Made by a program: the position numbers and the translations under genes. Below the pieces are notes generated by a model. It did not search any database. It worked only from the letters and a program-made list of their open reading frames with translations, and was not told the DNA's origin. Positions 1-7,871 of a stretch of DNA of 64,000 bases are shown here, in pieces. Source of the DNA: CAYRYU01 sp964428355 (GTDB lineage: Bacteria; Muiribacteriota; Ozemobacteria; Ozemobacterales; Ozemobacteraceae); NCBI GenBank assembly GCA_964428355.1, contig CAYRYU010000013.1:40735-104734 (forward strand), written 5' to 3'. Position 1 is the stretch's first letter; every line of letters starts with the position of its first letter.

Positions 1-500
1 ACGACGATCTCGAACCATTCGGGATGCTTTGCGTCGCTTCCGATCTTGATCCTGTCGAGTTTGGCGAGTTGGACGATCATCTTCTTGATCTTGTCCTGGG
101 AGTATCCGCAACGCTCGGCAAGGTCGGGGAAATCCAGGGGGAATCTGCGTTTATCGGTGGTTTTCCATTCGAAATCGATTTCCACCAGAATCCGGAAAAT
201 GGGCCAGCCCAGAGGGCCTGCTTCCTCATTGATTGTCCGGGGAAGTCCTGAGAACTCCAACCACCGGGGAAACCGCAGGCACATCCGCCGGCCAAGCTCG
301 AGGTCCTCGGAAGAACTGCTTTCTCCGGCTGTTTTCGGTTTCAGATAAACGTCGAGGGCGGATCGGGATACCCGCCAGTCGCTGCCAACCTTGATCCCGT
401 TGATCTTTCCCGCCCGCAGCCACCTGCGGACGACTTCCGGATTCAGATGGAGAATCCCGGCGGTTTCCTGTATCGTGAGCAGCCGGTCCCGTTCGTTCAT
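1..500 (-). CDS. Excisionase-type (MerR-like HTH_17) DNA-binding protein, 3' end cut by window edge
   Basis: Reading the minus strand from the ATG at 500, the frame stays open to the window edge for 166 codons. Residues 7-55 form a helix-turn-helix of the excisionase/HTH_17 type: LTIQETAGILHLNPEVVRRW, then a GKINGIKVGSDWRVSRSAL wing. Such domains select a DNA site in phage excisionases and in many small regulators. The rest (residues ~60-166) has a second helical part containing LAERCGYSQDKIKKMIVQL, which also looks like a DNA-binding helix pair, followed by a strand-like DRIKIGSD. The sequence shows the fold class only; the target is unknown and no integrase lies within the window. The gene is transcribed divergently from the diguanylate cyclase at 711. 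An extended -10 (TGG-TATCAT on the minus strand, about 529-541) lies just upstream. Confidence 0.8.
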   Translation of the reverse strand, partial: MNERDRLLTIQETAGILHLNPEVVRRWLRAGKINGIKVGSDWRVSRSALDVYLKPKTAGESSSSEDLELGRRMCLRFPRWLEFSGLPRTINEEAGPLGWPIFRILVEIDFEWKTTDKRRFPLDFPDLAERCGYSQDKIKKMIVQLAKLDRIKIGSDAKHPEWFEIV

Positions 501-594
501 TGGTTTCCCCCGTGAGATCGTTTACTGAATGATACCACCATTGCCTGATCTTGGGAAATCCGATTTGCTCGGCGAAAGATCCGGGGCAGGAGGA

Positions 595-623
595 TTGGAA
601 GTTTTCCTTGTGCCTGATAGAAT
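595..623 (+). promoter_or_regulatory. Sigma70-type promoter, TTGGAA-17-TAGAAT
   Basis: A -35 box TTGGAA (595-600) and a -10 box TAGAAT (618-623) are separated by exactly 17 bases, about 88 bases upstream of the diguanylate cyclase ATG. The same -10 and spacer occur before the PadR gene (29651-29679) and the sigma gene (40581-40609), which supports it as a housekeeping promoter form in this genome. Confidence 0.5.
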
Positions 624-710
624 ACGCACCGAAGAAACTCGTTTCCCCCCTGTCCGGGTTTTTCCACCTCCGAACCCTTCCGGACAACCACCCTTCTGGA
701 GCAGCCTGAA

Positions 711-1673
711 ATGAACGAAGCCGAGATAGCCACCATCCTTTCCATGGCACGGGTCCTTAACGGAATTCCTGCCCGGGATTACCTTCCTATCATCCAGGAG
801 GCGCGAAGGATCGAGCTGAAGGAGGGGGAGGTCCTTCTCGACCCCTTGAATGACAATGAATCCCTTTTCCTCCTGGTTTCCGGGGAACTTCTGGTTTGCC
901 TCGACCCGTCATCCGACTCGTCGGTGGCGCGCATCAGGCCGGGAGAGTGCGCGGGGGAGCTGTCGATCATCGACGATCGTCCCCCATCCGCCTACGTCAT
1001 TTCGGGGGTTCCCTCCCAGGTGATCGCCCTCGACAGGGCAACTCTGATGGCGTTCATGAAGAAGCTGCCCCTTCTGGCGGTGAACCTTCTCCAGATACTG
1101 AGCGAAAGGATCCGGCAGAACAATGTCTGCTTGAGGAAGAGTCTCGAAGAGCAGCGGCGTTTCCGGAGCAGGGCCGAGACCGATGCGCTGACCAACCTGC
1201 ACAACAGGGGTTGGATGAACGAGGTTTTTCCCCGCCAGTTGGAGCTTGCCGACCGGACCGGGCAACCGGTTTCCGTCGGGTTCGTGGATATCGATCATTT
1301 CAAGAATGTCAACGACTCCCATGGCCACGCGGTGGGGGACCGCGCCCTGACTCACGTTGCCACATGTGTCTGCCGGGGCCTCCGATCGAGAGATCTTTGC
1401 GCCCGGTACGGCGGGGAGGAGTTCGCTTTCATGCTTCCATCCACGGATCTGGGGGAAGCGAGGGTGGTTGCCGAGCAGGTCCGCCGGATGGTTGCCGGGA
1501 CATCCCTTTCTTTGCGGGAAGGAGAAAACCTCACCCTGACTATCTCGATCGGTATCGCCGAGCAGATTCCCGGCGAAAGGTTGGACATCCTCCTCAAACG
1601 TGCTGATGCGGCACTCTACGCGGCAAAGGAAGGTGGGCGGAACTGCGTTCGGGTGGCTATTTCAAACCCCTGA
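711..1673 (+). CDS. Cyclic-nucleotide-binding domain / GGDEF diguanylate cyclase
   Basis: This 320-residue cytoplasmic protein joins a cNMP-binding (CRP-like sensor) domain at residues ~18-130 to a GGDEF domain at ~155-315. The phosphate-binding cassette is recognisable as PGECAGELSIIDDRPPSA (78-94). The active-site loop reads GGEEF (234-238) and an allosteric I-site RSRD (225-228) sits five residues before it, so the enzyme should make cyclic di-GMP from two GTP and be product-inhibited. A short coiled linker (140-155) joins the domains. No transmembrane segment is seen. It is a single-gene transcript with its own promoter at 595-623 and ends convergently with the exported protein at 1748-3355. 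The sensor ligand cannot be told from sequence; cAMP, cGMP or no ligand are all possible. Confidence 0.93.
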   Translation: MNEAEIATILSMARVLNGIPARDYLPIIQEARRIELKEGEVLLDPLNDNESLFLLVSGELLVCLDPSSDSSVARIRPGECAGELSIIDDRPPSAYVISGVPSQVIALDRATLMAFMKKLPLLAVNLLQILSERIRQNNVCLRKSLEEQRRFRSRAETDALTNLHNRGWMNEVFPRQLELADRTGQPVSVGFVDIDHFKNVNDSHGHAVGDRALTHVATCVCRGLRSRDLCARYGGEEFAFMLPSTDLGEARVVAEQVRRMVAGTSLSLREGENLTLTISIGIAEQIPGERLDILLKRADAALYAAKEGGRNCVRVAISNP

Positions 1674-1747
1674 GGACTTTTTTCCCCGGGGAAATCCGGG
1701 GCTGCACCAGTGAATTTCCCGCAGCCTGCTTCTCCTGAACCCGATAT

Positions 1748-3355
1748 TCACTGAAATCTGAAACCGTGGGCTCCTATGAAACCCCACTGCCGGGAGCTGA
1801 AATCGCAGATCTCGAGGGTGACCGCCTGGCCCTGCAAACCACTCACATCCCACTTGATCTCGAAGGGGATGTTACTGTCCCTGGCCGTCATTTTTCGAAG
1901 CAGCTTTTCCCCCTTCCAAAGTGCGACATAAACCTTCTGCGCGTCGCTTCCCCCGTGGAGAAAGAAATCCAGTTCCCGGGCGTTCTCCGGAACACGGAAA
2001 CACTGAAAAAGCCTGCCCTGATCCCGGTCTTTGCCTGGACCGTAAGTGGAAACCGCCATCTGGTCTCCCTGTTGGAAAACGTTGAAATGCGCCGCGTCCC
2101 CTTCCTTCTCCCAGGAATCGAGACCCTGCCGGAAATCGCCGTTCTCCAGGTTTCCGCCCTGGGCTTCCACCATGGCAAGCCGTCCCTGTTCCTGGTCGGG
2201 AATCCCCCTTGTAACCTGGGCTGACGGACACAGGTCATATCCAAAACCGAATGCTTTCGCCGGGGAATCATAGGTGTAACCGAACCAGATCTCCTGGCCT
2301 TCCCTGAAGTTTTCCCGGAACTCGAAGTTTTCGAAAGCAACCCCGCCAGGCAGGGAAGCCCCGGTCTGCCAGTAGGATTGCCTGCCATTCACCCTGCCCT
2401 TGAGAGACTGGTCGAAGTTCCCCTTCCGTTTCAACCAATACTGGGTCATCCATTTTCCCGGATAATGCCATGGATTCGCGGAATTCGAGGGAAGTGGCCA
2501 GACTTCAGATGGCTCGAATTCATCCGGGGTGACGGGAAGAACGACGTCGCCAGCCGGGGTCCGGTGAAGTTCGTTCAGATTGTACAACCTCTTCTCTGCG
2601 AAGCCATCCCCCCTGAATCCCGGATATAGGGCGGGGGAATGAACCGCTCCCCGCTCGAGCCACAGATTCCGGCATCGGGCCAGGTTTCCCATGGTGGCGG
2701 TCAGGGTGCATTGTTGCATCGGGAGTCCCCCCGCGGAAAAAATCCTGAACCTGACCCGCTTGGGCATGTTTTCGAAGAGGCTTACCTCCAACACCGGTCG
2801 GGCCCCGTTCGCGAAAGGTTCCACCTGGATCGCGAAGGTCAGAACCCTCCCATCAGGATAAGTGAGTATTTTTCCGGGGGGTACGGGACCGGAATCCTGC
2901 TTGAACCCCTTTTTCCCCTTGAAGGGGTTGAACCCCTTGAGGACCCTGCCCAGCGAGCTCGCAGCCCCTTCAGCCTTGAAGTCCTGGTAGAAGTTGGAGA
3001 CCCGGAATGGCTTCCCCTGTTGGCCGTCTTCACCCTTGTCCAGCTCGGAAAGCCCCTTCCAGGGGCCAACGAGGGGCTCGATCCCGACGAAATTGAACAG
3101 AAAGCACTTTCCGTCCTCCTCGCACCCGATCCGGATCAGTCCTCTCGGTCCTCCGTTTCCGACCCGGTCGATCGAATAGGGATGGACCGCGACCATGATC
3201 CCGTTTCGGATACCGTAGATCAGCGGATCGTCAGCTTTCTGGGGGAAAACGAACTCCCCCCCGAAAACGGAGTAGGGGAAGAACAGGACCCCCAACAGAA
3301 AAACCATTGGAACAACACACCGTCGGGTCATTCCATTAAGCGAATTCCCCCTCAT
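1748..3355 (-). CDS. Exported protein of unknown function with C-terminal galactose-binding-like domain
   Basis: The gene encodes 535 residues from the ATG at 3355, which has GGTGG eight bases before it. Residues 9-30 make a signal peptide (TRRCVVPMVFLLGVLFF) with a likely cleavage near VFGG, so the product is periplasmic or surface-located. The central part (~40-380) is rich in strands and tryptophans and resembles no family I can name. The last ~140 residues start with GNLENGDFRQGLDSWEKEG, a common opening of carbohydrate-binding, galactose-binding-like beta-sandwich modules, and end in GFIGAHGFRFQ. A role in binding cell-surface or extracellular sugars is an inference from that module only. 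It is monocistronic, convergent with the cyclase at 711-1673 and divergent from the gene at 3534. Confidence 0.75.
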   Translation of the reverse strand: MRGNSLNGMTRRCVVPMVFLLGVLFFPYSVFGGEFVFPQKADDPLIYGIRNGIMVAVHPYSIDRVGNGGPRGLIRIGCEEDGKCFLFNFVGIEPLVGPWKGLSELDKGEDGQQGKPFRVSNFYQDFKAEGAASSLGRVLKGFNPFKGKKGFKQDSGPVPPGKILTYPDGRVLTFAIQVEPFANGARPVLEVSLFENMPKRVRFRIFSAGGLPMQQCTLTATMGNLARCRNLWLERGAVHSPALYPGFRGDGFAEKRLYNLNELHRTPAGDVVLPVTPDEFEPSEVWPLPSNSANPWHYPGKWMTQYWLKRKGNFDQSLKGRVNGRQSYWQTGASLPGGVAFENFEFRENFREGQEIWFGYTYDSPAKAFGFGYDLCPSAQVTRGIPDQEQGRLAMVEAQGGNLENGDFRQGLDSWEKEGDAAHFNVFQQGDQMAVSTYGPGKDRDQGRLFQCFRVPENARELDFFLHGGSDAQKVYVALWKGEKLLRKMTARDSNIPFEIKWDVSGLQGQAVTLEICDFSSRQWGFIGAHGFRFQ

Positions 3356-3485
3356 GGTCCATCCACCTTTCGATAAGAGTTCCTTTCCAGGTCGGATCCA
3401 ACCCTGGGATGCCTGCCCAGTATACTCTTTGCGTATGCTGGTGGCAGGTTACGTTTTCCCGCCCCTTTTTCTGGACAGGATTATG

Positions 3486-3494
3486 TGGTAGATT
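3486..3494 (+). promoter_or_regulatory. Extended -10 element TGG-TAGATT
   Basis: TGGTAGATT lies 40 bases upstream of the ATG at 3534. No good -35 box sits at 17 bases, so this would have to act as an extended -10 promoter. Similar TGG-TATCAT and TGG-TATTCT strings precede other genes in the window. Confidence 0.3.
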
Positions 3495-3533
3495 CTGAAT
3501 GCCGGAAAATCCAATCTTGGGGGGAGTCCAGGG

Positions 3534-4670
3534 ATGAAAAAGTCACACAGGATGCGTCTTGTTGCGGTCCTCCTTGCTTGTTTCTCGGGGATCATCTCCG
3601 ATGCGAGTTTTGGGGCGGAAGAGTGTACCCTCAACGTCGCCGGAGCGGTCAAGACGCCACTTTCCCTCTCAATCAAGGATCTCGAGGGAATCGGGGTCCG
3701 TGAGGAACGCATGAAAGTCGGAACACCCCCCGCCGAGTACCGCGGCGCCTACGGGATCCGGGGAGTCAGCCTGACAGGTATCCTTGAAAAAGCGGTTTGC
3801 ACCAAGAATGAAGACGACGGGTTCAACCGTGAACTGGACATGTTCGTGACGGTTCATGGGCGCGACGGTTCATGGGTCGCTTTTTCCTGGGGCGAGCTGT
3901 TCGCCGGGAACGGGGGAAATCGAATCCTGCTGGTTACAGGAAAGAAGTTCCTTTTTCCACACAAGCATTCTGCGATAGCTACTGACGTCTGGGATTGCGG
4001 AGCCTGGATCCCCGGGACCGAAAGGATCGGGAACCGCCTCGAGAAGGCGGGATGTCTCACATGCCACGTCAAGGGAAACCAGGTCCCCATTACGATCCCC
4101 GAAGGGTTCTGCCTCGTCTGCCTGAATGACAACTGGCTTGGACGTTTCGTCGAAGACGTCGTCGAAATCCGCGTCGGCCAGATTCCCCCGATCGTCAGGC
4201 CAACCTTCAAACCCCTGGACAAAGATACGATGTTCGTTGCCACACCCACCCTTTCCTTTCTCGATGGAACGACGAAAGCCATCGGGACCGAAACTCTCGC
4301 GGGACTTTCGCCGATCGTCTCCAAGGAAGCCACCTTCGGCATGGGGAAGGGATTTCACGGTATCCACACCATGGAGGGCATTCCCCTTTCGCGGCTTTTC
4401 CAGGGTCGCCCCGATTTGGATCAATGGAAACACCTTCTAGTGCTCGTAACCGGAGGGGACGGGTACCGCTCCGTGTTCTCGGGTGGAGAGATAATGGGTT
4501 CTCATGCGGCTGACGAGGTCCGGATAGCGGCCCGAGAGGACGGAAGGGATGAAGGTCCGGGCTACGGCCGGTTCAAGCTTTTCTCCGTTTCCGATTTTTT
4601 CGTTGACCGCAGTATCCGGACTGTTGCCGAAATCAGGTGCTTCGTGCCAGAGATCGGAGACAAAAAGTGA
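3534..4670 (+). CDS. Secreted sulfite-oxidase-fold (molybdopterin-binding-like) protein with one heme-c motif
   Basis: The product is 378 residues with a signal peptide at 1-25 (RMRLVAVLLACFSGIISDASFG). Two stretches look like the oxidoreductase molybdopterin-binding (SUOX) fold: residues ~30-150, starting LNVAGAVKTPLSLSIKDLEG and including RGVSLTGILEKA, and ~245-370 with HGIHTMEGIPLSRLF. Between them, near residues 180-184, is CLTCH, a CXXCH heme-c attachment motif, followed by a CLVC pair. A periplasmic electron-transfer or cofactor-binding role is inferred. I could not place the catalytic Moco cysteine, so it may not be an active molybdo-enzyme. Seventeen bases downstream lies a tungstate-binding protein gene, which fits a link to Mo/W cofactor use. 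The start is supported by GGGGGAGT upstream. Confidence 0.6.
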   Translation: MKKSHRMRLVAVLLACFSGIISDASFGAEECTLNVAGAVKTPLSLSIKDLEGIGVREERMKVGTPPAEYRGAYGIRGVSLTGILEKAVCTKNEDDGFNRELDMFVTVHGRDGSWVAFSWGELFAGNGGNRILLVTGKKFLFPHKHSAIATDVWDCGAWIPGTERIGNRLEKAGCLTCHVKGNQVPITIPEGFCLVCLNDNWLGRFVEDVVEIRVGQIPPIVRPTFKPLDKDTMFVATPTLSFLDGTTKAIGTETLAGLSPIVSKEATFGMGKGFHGIHTMEGIPLSRLFQGRPDLDQWKHLLVLVTGGDGYRSVFSGGEIMGSHAADEVRIAAREDGRDEGPGYGRFKLFSVSDFFVDRSIRTVAEIRCFVPEIGDKK

Positions 4671-4687
4671 TAACGAGGCGAGCTTCC

Positions 4688-5503
4688 ATGAAGAAATTTC
4701 CGATCTGGATGGTCCTTTCTGCAATCCTGGTTTGTGTGGGGCTCTACGCCGAAACGGCCACGCAATCGATTGTTCTTGCAACTACCACCTCCACCCAGCA
4801 GACGGGGTTGTTGGACGTCCTCCTCCCGGCCTTCGCCAGGGAGACAGGGATACTGGTCAAACCGATCGCGGTTGGAACGGGGAAGGCCCTGGAGCTGGGG
4901 AAAAACGGGGATGCCGATGTGGTAATGGTGCACGCCAGATCACTGGAGGACAGATTCGTCGCCGACGGTTACGGGGAGAACGCCTGGGACCTGATGTACA
5001 ACGATTTCGTAATTCTGGGCCCGGCCTCCGACCCTGCCGGTGTCAAAGGGGTTGCGTCTGCGTCGATCGCCTTCCGGAAACTCGCCGATGAAAAGACCGT
5101 GTTCGTTTCCCGGGCGGACAAGTCCGGAACCCATCAGAAGGAACTCGAACTCTGGGAATCAGCCAAGGTGAAGAAAACCGGTGCCTCCTATCTCGAAGCA
5201 GGGCAGGGAATGGCAGAAACCATGCGTCTGGCTGATGAGAAGGGCGGGTACACTCTTTGTGACCGGGCCACGTGGCTGGCAGTGGGAAAATCCACCGGCC
5301 TCGCTCTGATTTACCAAAACCCCGCCGAGTTGAACAACCCCTATGGGGTGATCGTGGTCTCCGAGAAAAAAGTCCCCGGGGTCAAAACCGGACTGGCGAA
5401 CAGGTTCGTGGAATGGCTGGTTTCCCCGGCAGGGCAAAAGATCATCGTGGAGTACAAGCTGGAAGGCGAAACCCTTTTCCATCTTTCCGTGAAAAAGCGC
5501 TGA
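4688..5503 (+). CDS. tupA: Tungstate-type ABC transporter substrate-binding protein (TupA family)
   Basis: This 271-residue periplasmic binding protein captures oxyanions, by family tungstate, for uptake. The start at 4688 is chosen because it has GAGG at good distance and opens a signal peptide (MKKFPIWMVLSAILVCVGLYAE). The mature protein begins with the TupA signature ATTTSTQQTGLLDVLLPAF, then VGTGKALELGKNGDADVVMV and YNDFVILGP; RADKSGTHQKE supplies the second ligand-loop region. The usual partners TupB (permease) and TupC (ATPase) are not next to it: the following gene at 5520 is on the other strand and unrelated. It probably shares a transcript with the heme-motif protein at 3534. Tungstate rather than molybdate specificity is a family-level inference. 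Confidence 0.88.
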   Translation: MKKFPIWMVLSAILVCVGLYAETATQSIVLATTTSTQQTGLLDVLLPAFARETGILVKPIAVGTGKALELGKNGDADVVMVHARSLEDRFVADGYGENAWDLMYNDFVILGPASDPAGVKGVASASIAFRKLADEKTVFVSRADKSGTHQKELELWESAKVKKTGASYLEAGQGMAETMRLADEKGGYTLCDRATWLAVGKSTGLALIYQNPAELNNPYGVIVVSEKKVPGVKTGLANRFVEWLVSPAGQKIIVEYKLEGETLFHLSVKKR

Positions 5504-5519
5504 GGCCGGCTTTCTTGCG

Positions 5520-6620
5520 TTATTTCCCGAACAGGAGCTCAAAAAGGGGAAACAGGATCTCCACCAGGATCAGGATGATCACGGTCACTTCGAGAGCGGT
5601 CGATTTCGCCAGATCGACCCGGTCGACGATCATCCGCTGAACGTCTTCGATCTCCTCGATCTTCTCCTTGACCGAGGCGAACCATTCCTGGATGTTGAAT
5701 GTCTCGTTGAGCTTGAAGTAAAGGGCTTCGAAATAGGAATCGTCCGTGACTTTCGTCGTGTTGGTGATATCCTTGACCAGGTCGACAAGGTCCATCCTGA
5801 TCGCCGTGAGCCGCAGGACCTGCCTGACCTGCATCCGGAAATCCTTTCTGAGCCATGCAAGAGGCATCAGACGGTCGGTGACCGGAAGCCGGTCGAGAAA
5901 ATCGTAGGTTTTCTCGATGCTGCGGTCGAGGATGTGGTCGTAAACCTTCAACTCGAACAACTGCACCCTGGACAGCTCGAGGAAGTTCACCACGTCACTG
6001 TAATTGACGGTGGTGGCAAGGACCCCCTGATTTCCTGAAATTAAGAGGGTTTCTCCCTCCCCCAGGTCGATGGTCCGGACGGGGGACCTTTTCTGGGTGA
6101 GGGGAACGTTCTCGTCGTTCGGAAGGAGGATTCGCCGCGCTTCGTCCTGGCCAAGCGCCTGGTCGATGGAAAGCAGATGGAAGCGGTCGTTGAAAGGAGG
6201 CGCATGGTATTCTTTCTTCAGGTTCTTCAGCAGGACCGGCTCCAGACGATCGACATCCCTCTTGTACACATGTTCGAGCAATGTTTGGCCCTCGTCCGGG
6301 AAATCGAATGTGCGGGTCCAGAACAGTTGGGAAGGCTGGAGAGGATTCCCGCTCAGATCGACCTGATACTCGAAAACGGCGACTCCGTAGCTGAAAAGCT
6401 TGATGTAGGAAGTGAGAAGGAGGGTTGTCCCCTCCGCCCCGACCGTGATCTCGGAGCGCTTGACCCTTATCGGGGCGAGTTCGGAGGCGACGAAGTATTC
6501 TGAATAGACGCGCGCGGTGGATTCGGAAACCGTTTTTCCAAGGCTTTCCGCAAGCTCGGTGAACCGCCCGCTGTCGAACTCACCCCCCAGATCGCGAATG
6601 TAGAGATGGATGGCCCTCAT
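5520..6620 (-). CDS. DUF155 / RMND1-like membrane-anchored protein
   Basis: A 366-residue protein of the RMD1/RMND1 (DUF155) type. The N-terminal part (residues 1-130) is a mixed alpha/beta region with RVYSEYFVAS and GYGVAVFEY-like strands. The C-terminal half is helical (SIEKTYDFLDRLP, FNIQEWFASVKEKIEEIEDV), ending in a single hydrophobic segment EVTVIILILVEILFPLFELL at ~342-361 that would anchor it in a membrane by its tail. Bacterial members have no settled biochemical function; the mitochondrial relatives support ribosome function at the membrane. It starts one base after dapB ends (dapB stop at 6622), so it is the last gene of the aminotransferase-dut-dapB operon and probably translationally coupled. 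Confidence 0.7.
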   Translation of the reverse strand: MRAIHLYIRDLGGEFDSGRFTELAESLGKTVSESTARVYSEYFVASELAPIRVKRSEITVGAEGTTLLLTSYIKLFSYGVAVFEYQVDLSGNPLQPSQLFWTRTFDFPDEGQTLLEHVYKRDVDRLEPVLLKNLKKEYHAPPFNDRFHLLSIDQALGQDEARRILLPNDENVPLTQKRSPVRTIDLGEGETLLISGNQGVLATTVNYSDVVNFLELSRVQLFELKVYDHILDRSIEKTYDFLDRLPVTDRLMPLAWLRKDFRMQVRQVLRLTAIRMDLVDLVKDITNTTKVTDDSYFEALYFKLNETFNIQEWFASVKEKIEEIEDVQRMIVDRVDLAKSTALEVTVIILILVEILFPLFELLFGK

Positions 6621-6621
6621 C

Positions 6622-7371
6622 TCAGAGTTCGAGGCCTGTCCGGAGTCCTTTCGTTTTCAAGAGCTGCTTCAATCCAAGCTGGACGCCTGGAATGAAGGAT
6701 TCCCGCTGGAAGGAATCGTGGCGGATTGTCAGGCACTGTCCGATATCCCCGAAAATTGCCTCCTGGTGTGCCAGGAGCCCGGGAAGACGGACGGAATGGA
6801 TGGGAACGCTTTCGGGATCGTCGTCCGGGGTCTTCCCAAGGACTTTCAGGATGGCTTCCCGCGTCCGGAGGGAAGTTCCGGAGGGTTTGTCGATTTTCTG
6901 GGGGTGGTGCAGCTCGATGATCTCTACATTCGGAATGTATTTGGCGGCTTTCTGGCAGAAATCCATCATCAGGATGGCCCCGAGAGCGAAATTGGGGACG
7001 ATCAGGACCGCGGTATCGGTCTTTTCGGCAAGGTGGGCGAGCTTCTCCGTATCCTCGGGGGAGATTCCGGTGGTTCCAACGAGAACGGGAACCGACTCCT
7101 GGAGGCATTGGGCAACGTTTCCCACGACTGCCTGGGGCGTGGTGAAGTCGATGGCGATGTCGATCTTCGCTTCCGCAAGGATCGTCTGGAGGTTGTTCGA
7201 GATCGGGATGCCCAGATGCCCCGCATTGAGGACCTGGCCCAGGTCATCACCGGTGCGGGCGACATCGACTCCCGCGGCCAGTTGGAACTCCTGGCTGGAA
7301 AGGAGGCTCCGGGAGATAACCTGCCCCATCTTCCCAAGGCAACCTATCATGCAGATCCTGCGCTTCGTCAT
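6622..7371 (-). CDS. dapB: 4-hydroxy-tetrahydrodipicolinate reductase
   Basis: DapB reduces the DapA product to tetrahydrodipicolinate with NAD(P)H in lysine and diaminopimelate synthesis. The 249-residue sequence has the N-terminal nucleotide loop ICMIGCLGKMGQVI (6-19), DFTTPQAV, LVGTTGI, and the substrate/catalytic stretch IELHHPQKIDKPSGTSL, with the His-His pair and the Lys of the family motif E-x-H-H-x-x-K-x-D-x-P-S-G-T. Length is close to the usual 240-270. The ATG at 7371 follows AGGAG by seven bases. It lies 47 bases after dut and directly before the DUF155 gene. No other lysine-pathway gene is present, although the upstream class I aminotransferase could supply a related step. Confidence 0.95.
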   Translation of the reverse strand: MTKRRICMIGCLGKMGQVISRSLLSSQEFQLAAGVDVARTGDDLGQVLNAGHLGIPISNNLQTILAEAKIDIAIDFTTPQAVVGNVAQCLQESVPVLVGTTGISPEDTEKLAHLAEKTDTAVLIVPNFALGAILMMDFCQKAAKYIPNVEIIELHHPQKIDKPSGTSLRTREAILKVLGKTPDDDPESVPIHSVRLPGLLAHQEAIFGDIGQCLTIRHDSFQRESFIPGVQLGLKQLLKTKGLRTGLEL

Positions 7372-7418
7372 GGCTTTCTCCTTTTCTGCCGGAAGTTTTC
7401 CGCCCTATCTTCCATCGG

Positions 7419-7871
7419 TCACCGTCCGGTTGAACCGAAGCCGTTTTCCCCCCGCTCCGAGGAATCCAGGTGGGGGACGGTCTGGAAATCGGCCTCCAGC
7501 GCCCGGGCGACCACCATCTGGGCGATCCTCATCCCGGGTTCAACAGGAAAGGGCTGGGGGCCGTGGTTGATAAGGATCACGGATACCTCACCCCGGTAGT
7601 CGCAGTCAATAGTTCCGGGGGCGTTCAGGACCGTTACCCCGTGTTTCGCTGCCAGACCCGACCGGGGTCTGACCTGAGCCTCGAACCCCGGGGGGATCGA
7701 GATTTTCATCCCCGTGGGGACCTTTTCGAAGGCCCCAGGCGCGATCTGAAGGCCAACCCGTGAACAGATGTCGTATCCCGATGCTCCCGCGCTGGCCTTC
7801 CTGGGGAGGACCGGAGGGGTTCCCGGTAGGAACTCGACCTGGATGCGGACCGGGGTGGTCGTGGAGCTCAT
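7419..7871 (-). CDS. dut: Deoxyuridine 5'-triphosphate nucleotidohydrolase (dUTPase)
   Basis: Trimeric dUTPase, 150 residues, hydrolysing dUTP to dUMP and pyrophosphate. All five family motifs are visible in order: ASAGASGYDI (I), PRSGLAAKHGV (II), APGTIDCDYRGEV (III, with the catalytic Asp), RIAQMVV (IV) and RGENGFGSTGR (V, the nucleotide-capping tail). The ATG at 7871 overlaps the stop of the aminotransferase gene as ATGA. The frame is open further upstream, but that part is Arg/Lys-rich shadow sequence, and this start gives the normal length. Confidence 0.96.
   Translation of the reverse strand: MSSTTTPVRIQVEFLPGTPPVLPRKASAGASGYDICSRVGLQIAPGAFEKVPTGMKISIPPGFEAQVRPRSGLAAKHGVTVLNAPGTIDCDYRGEVSVILINHGPQPFPVEPGMRIAQMVVARALEADFQTVPHLDSSERGENGFGSTGR

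Noticed and set aside
1681..1694. Palindrome TTTCCCCGGGGAAA after the diguanylate cyclase gene as a terminator
   Set aside because: It has no loop and the T run lies before, not after, the stem on the plus strand; too weak to call.
2639..3376. 245-codon open frame on the plus strand
   Set aside because: It is antisense to the exported protein at 1748-3355, which has a signal peptide and start signal.
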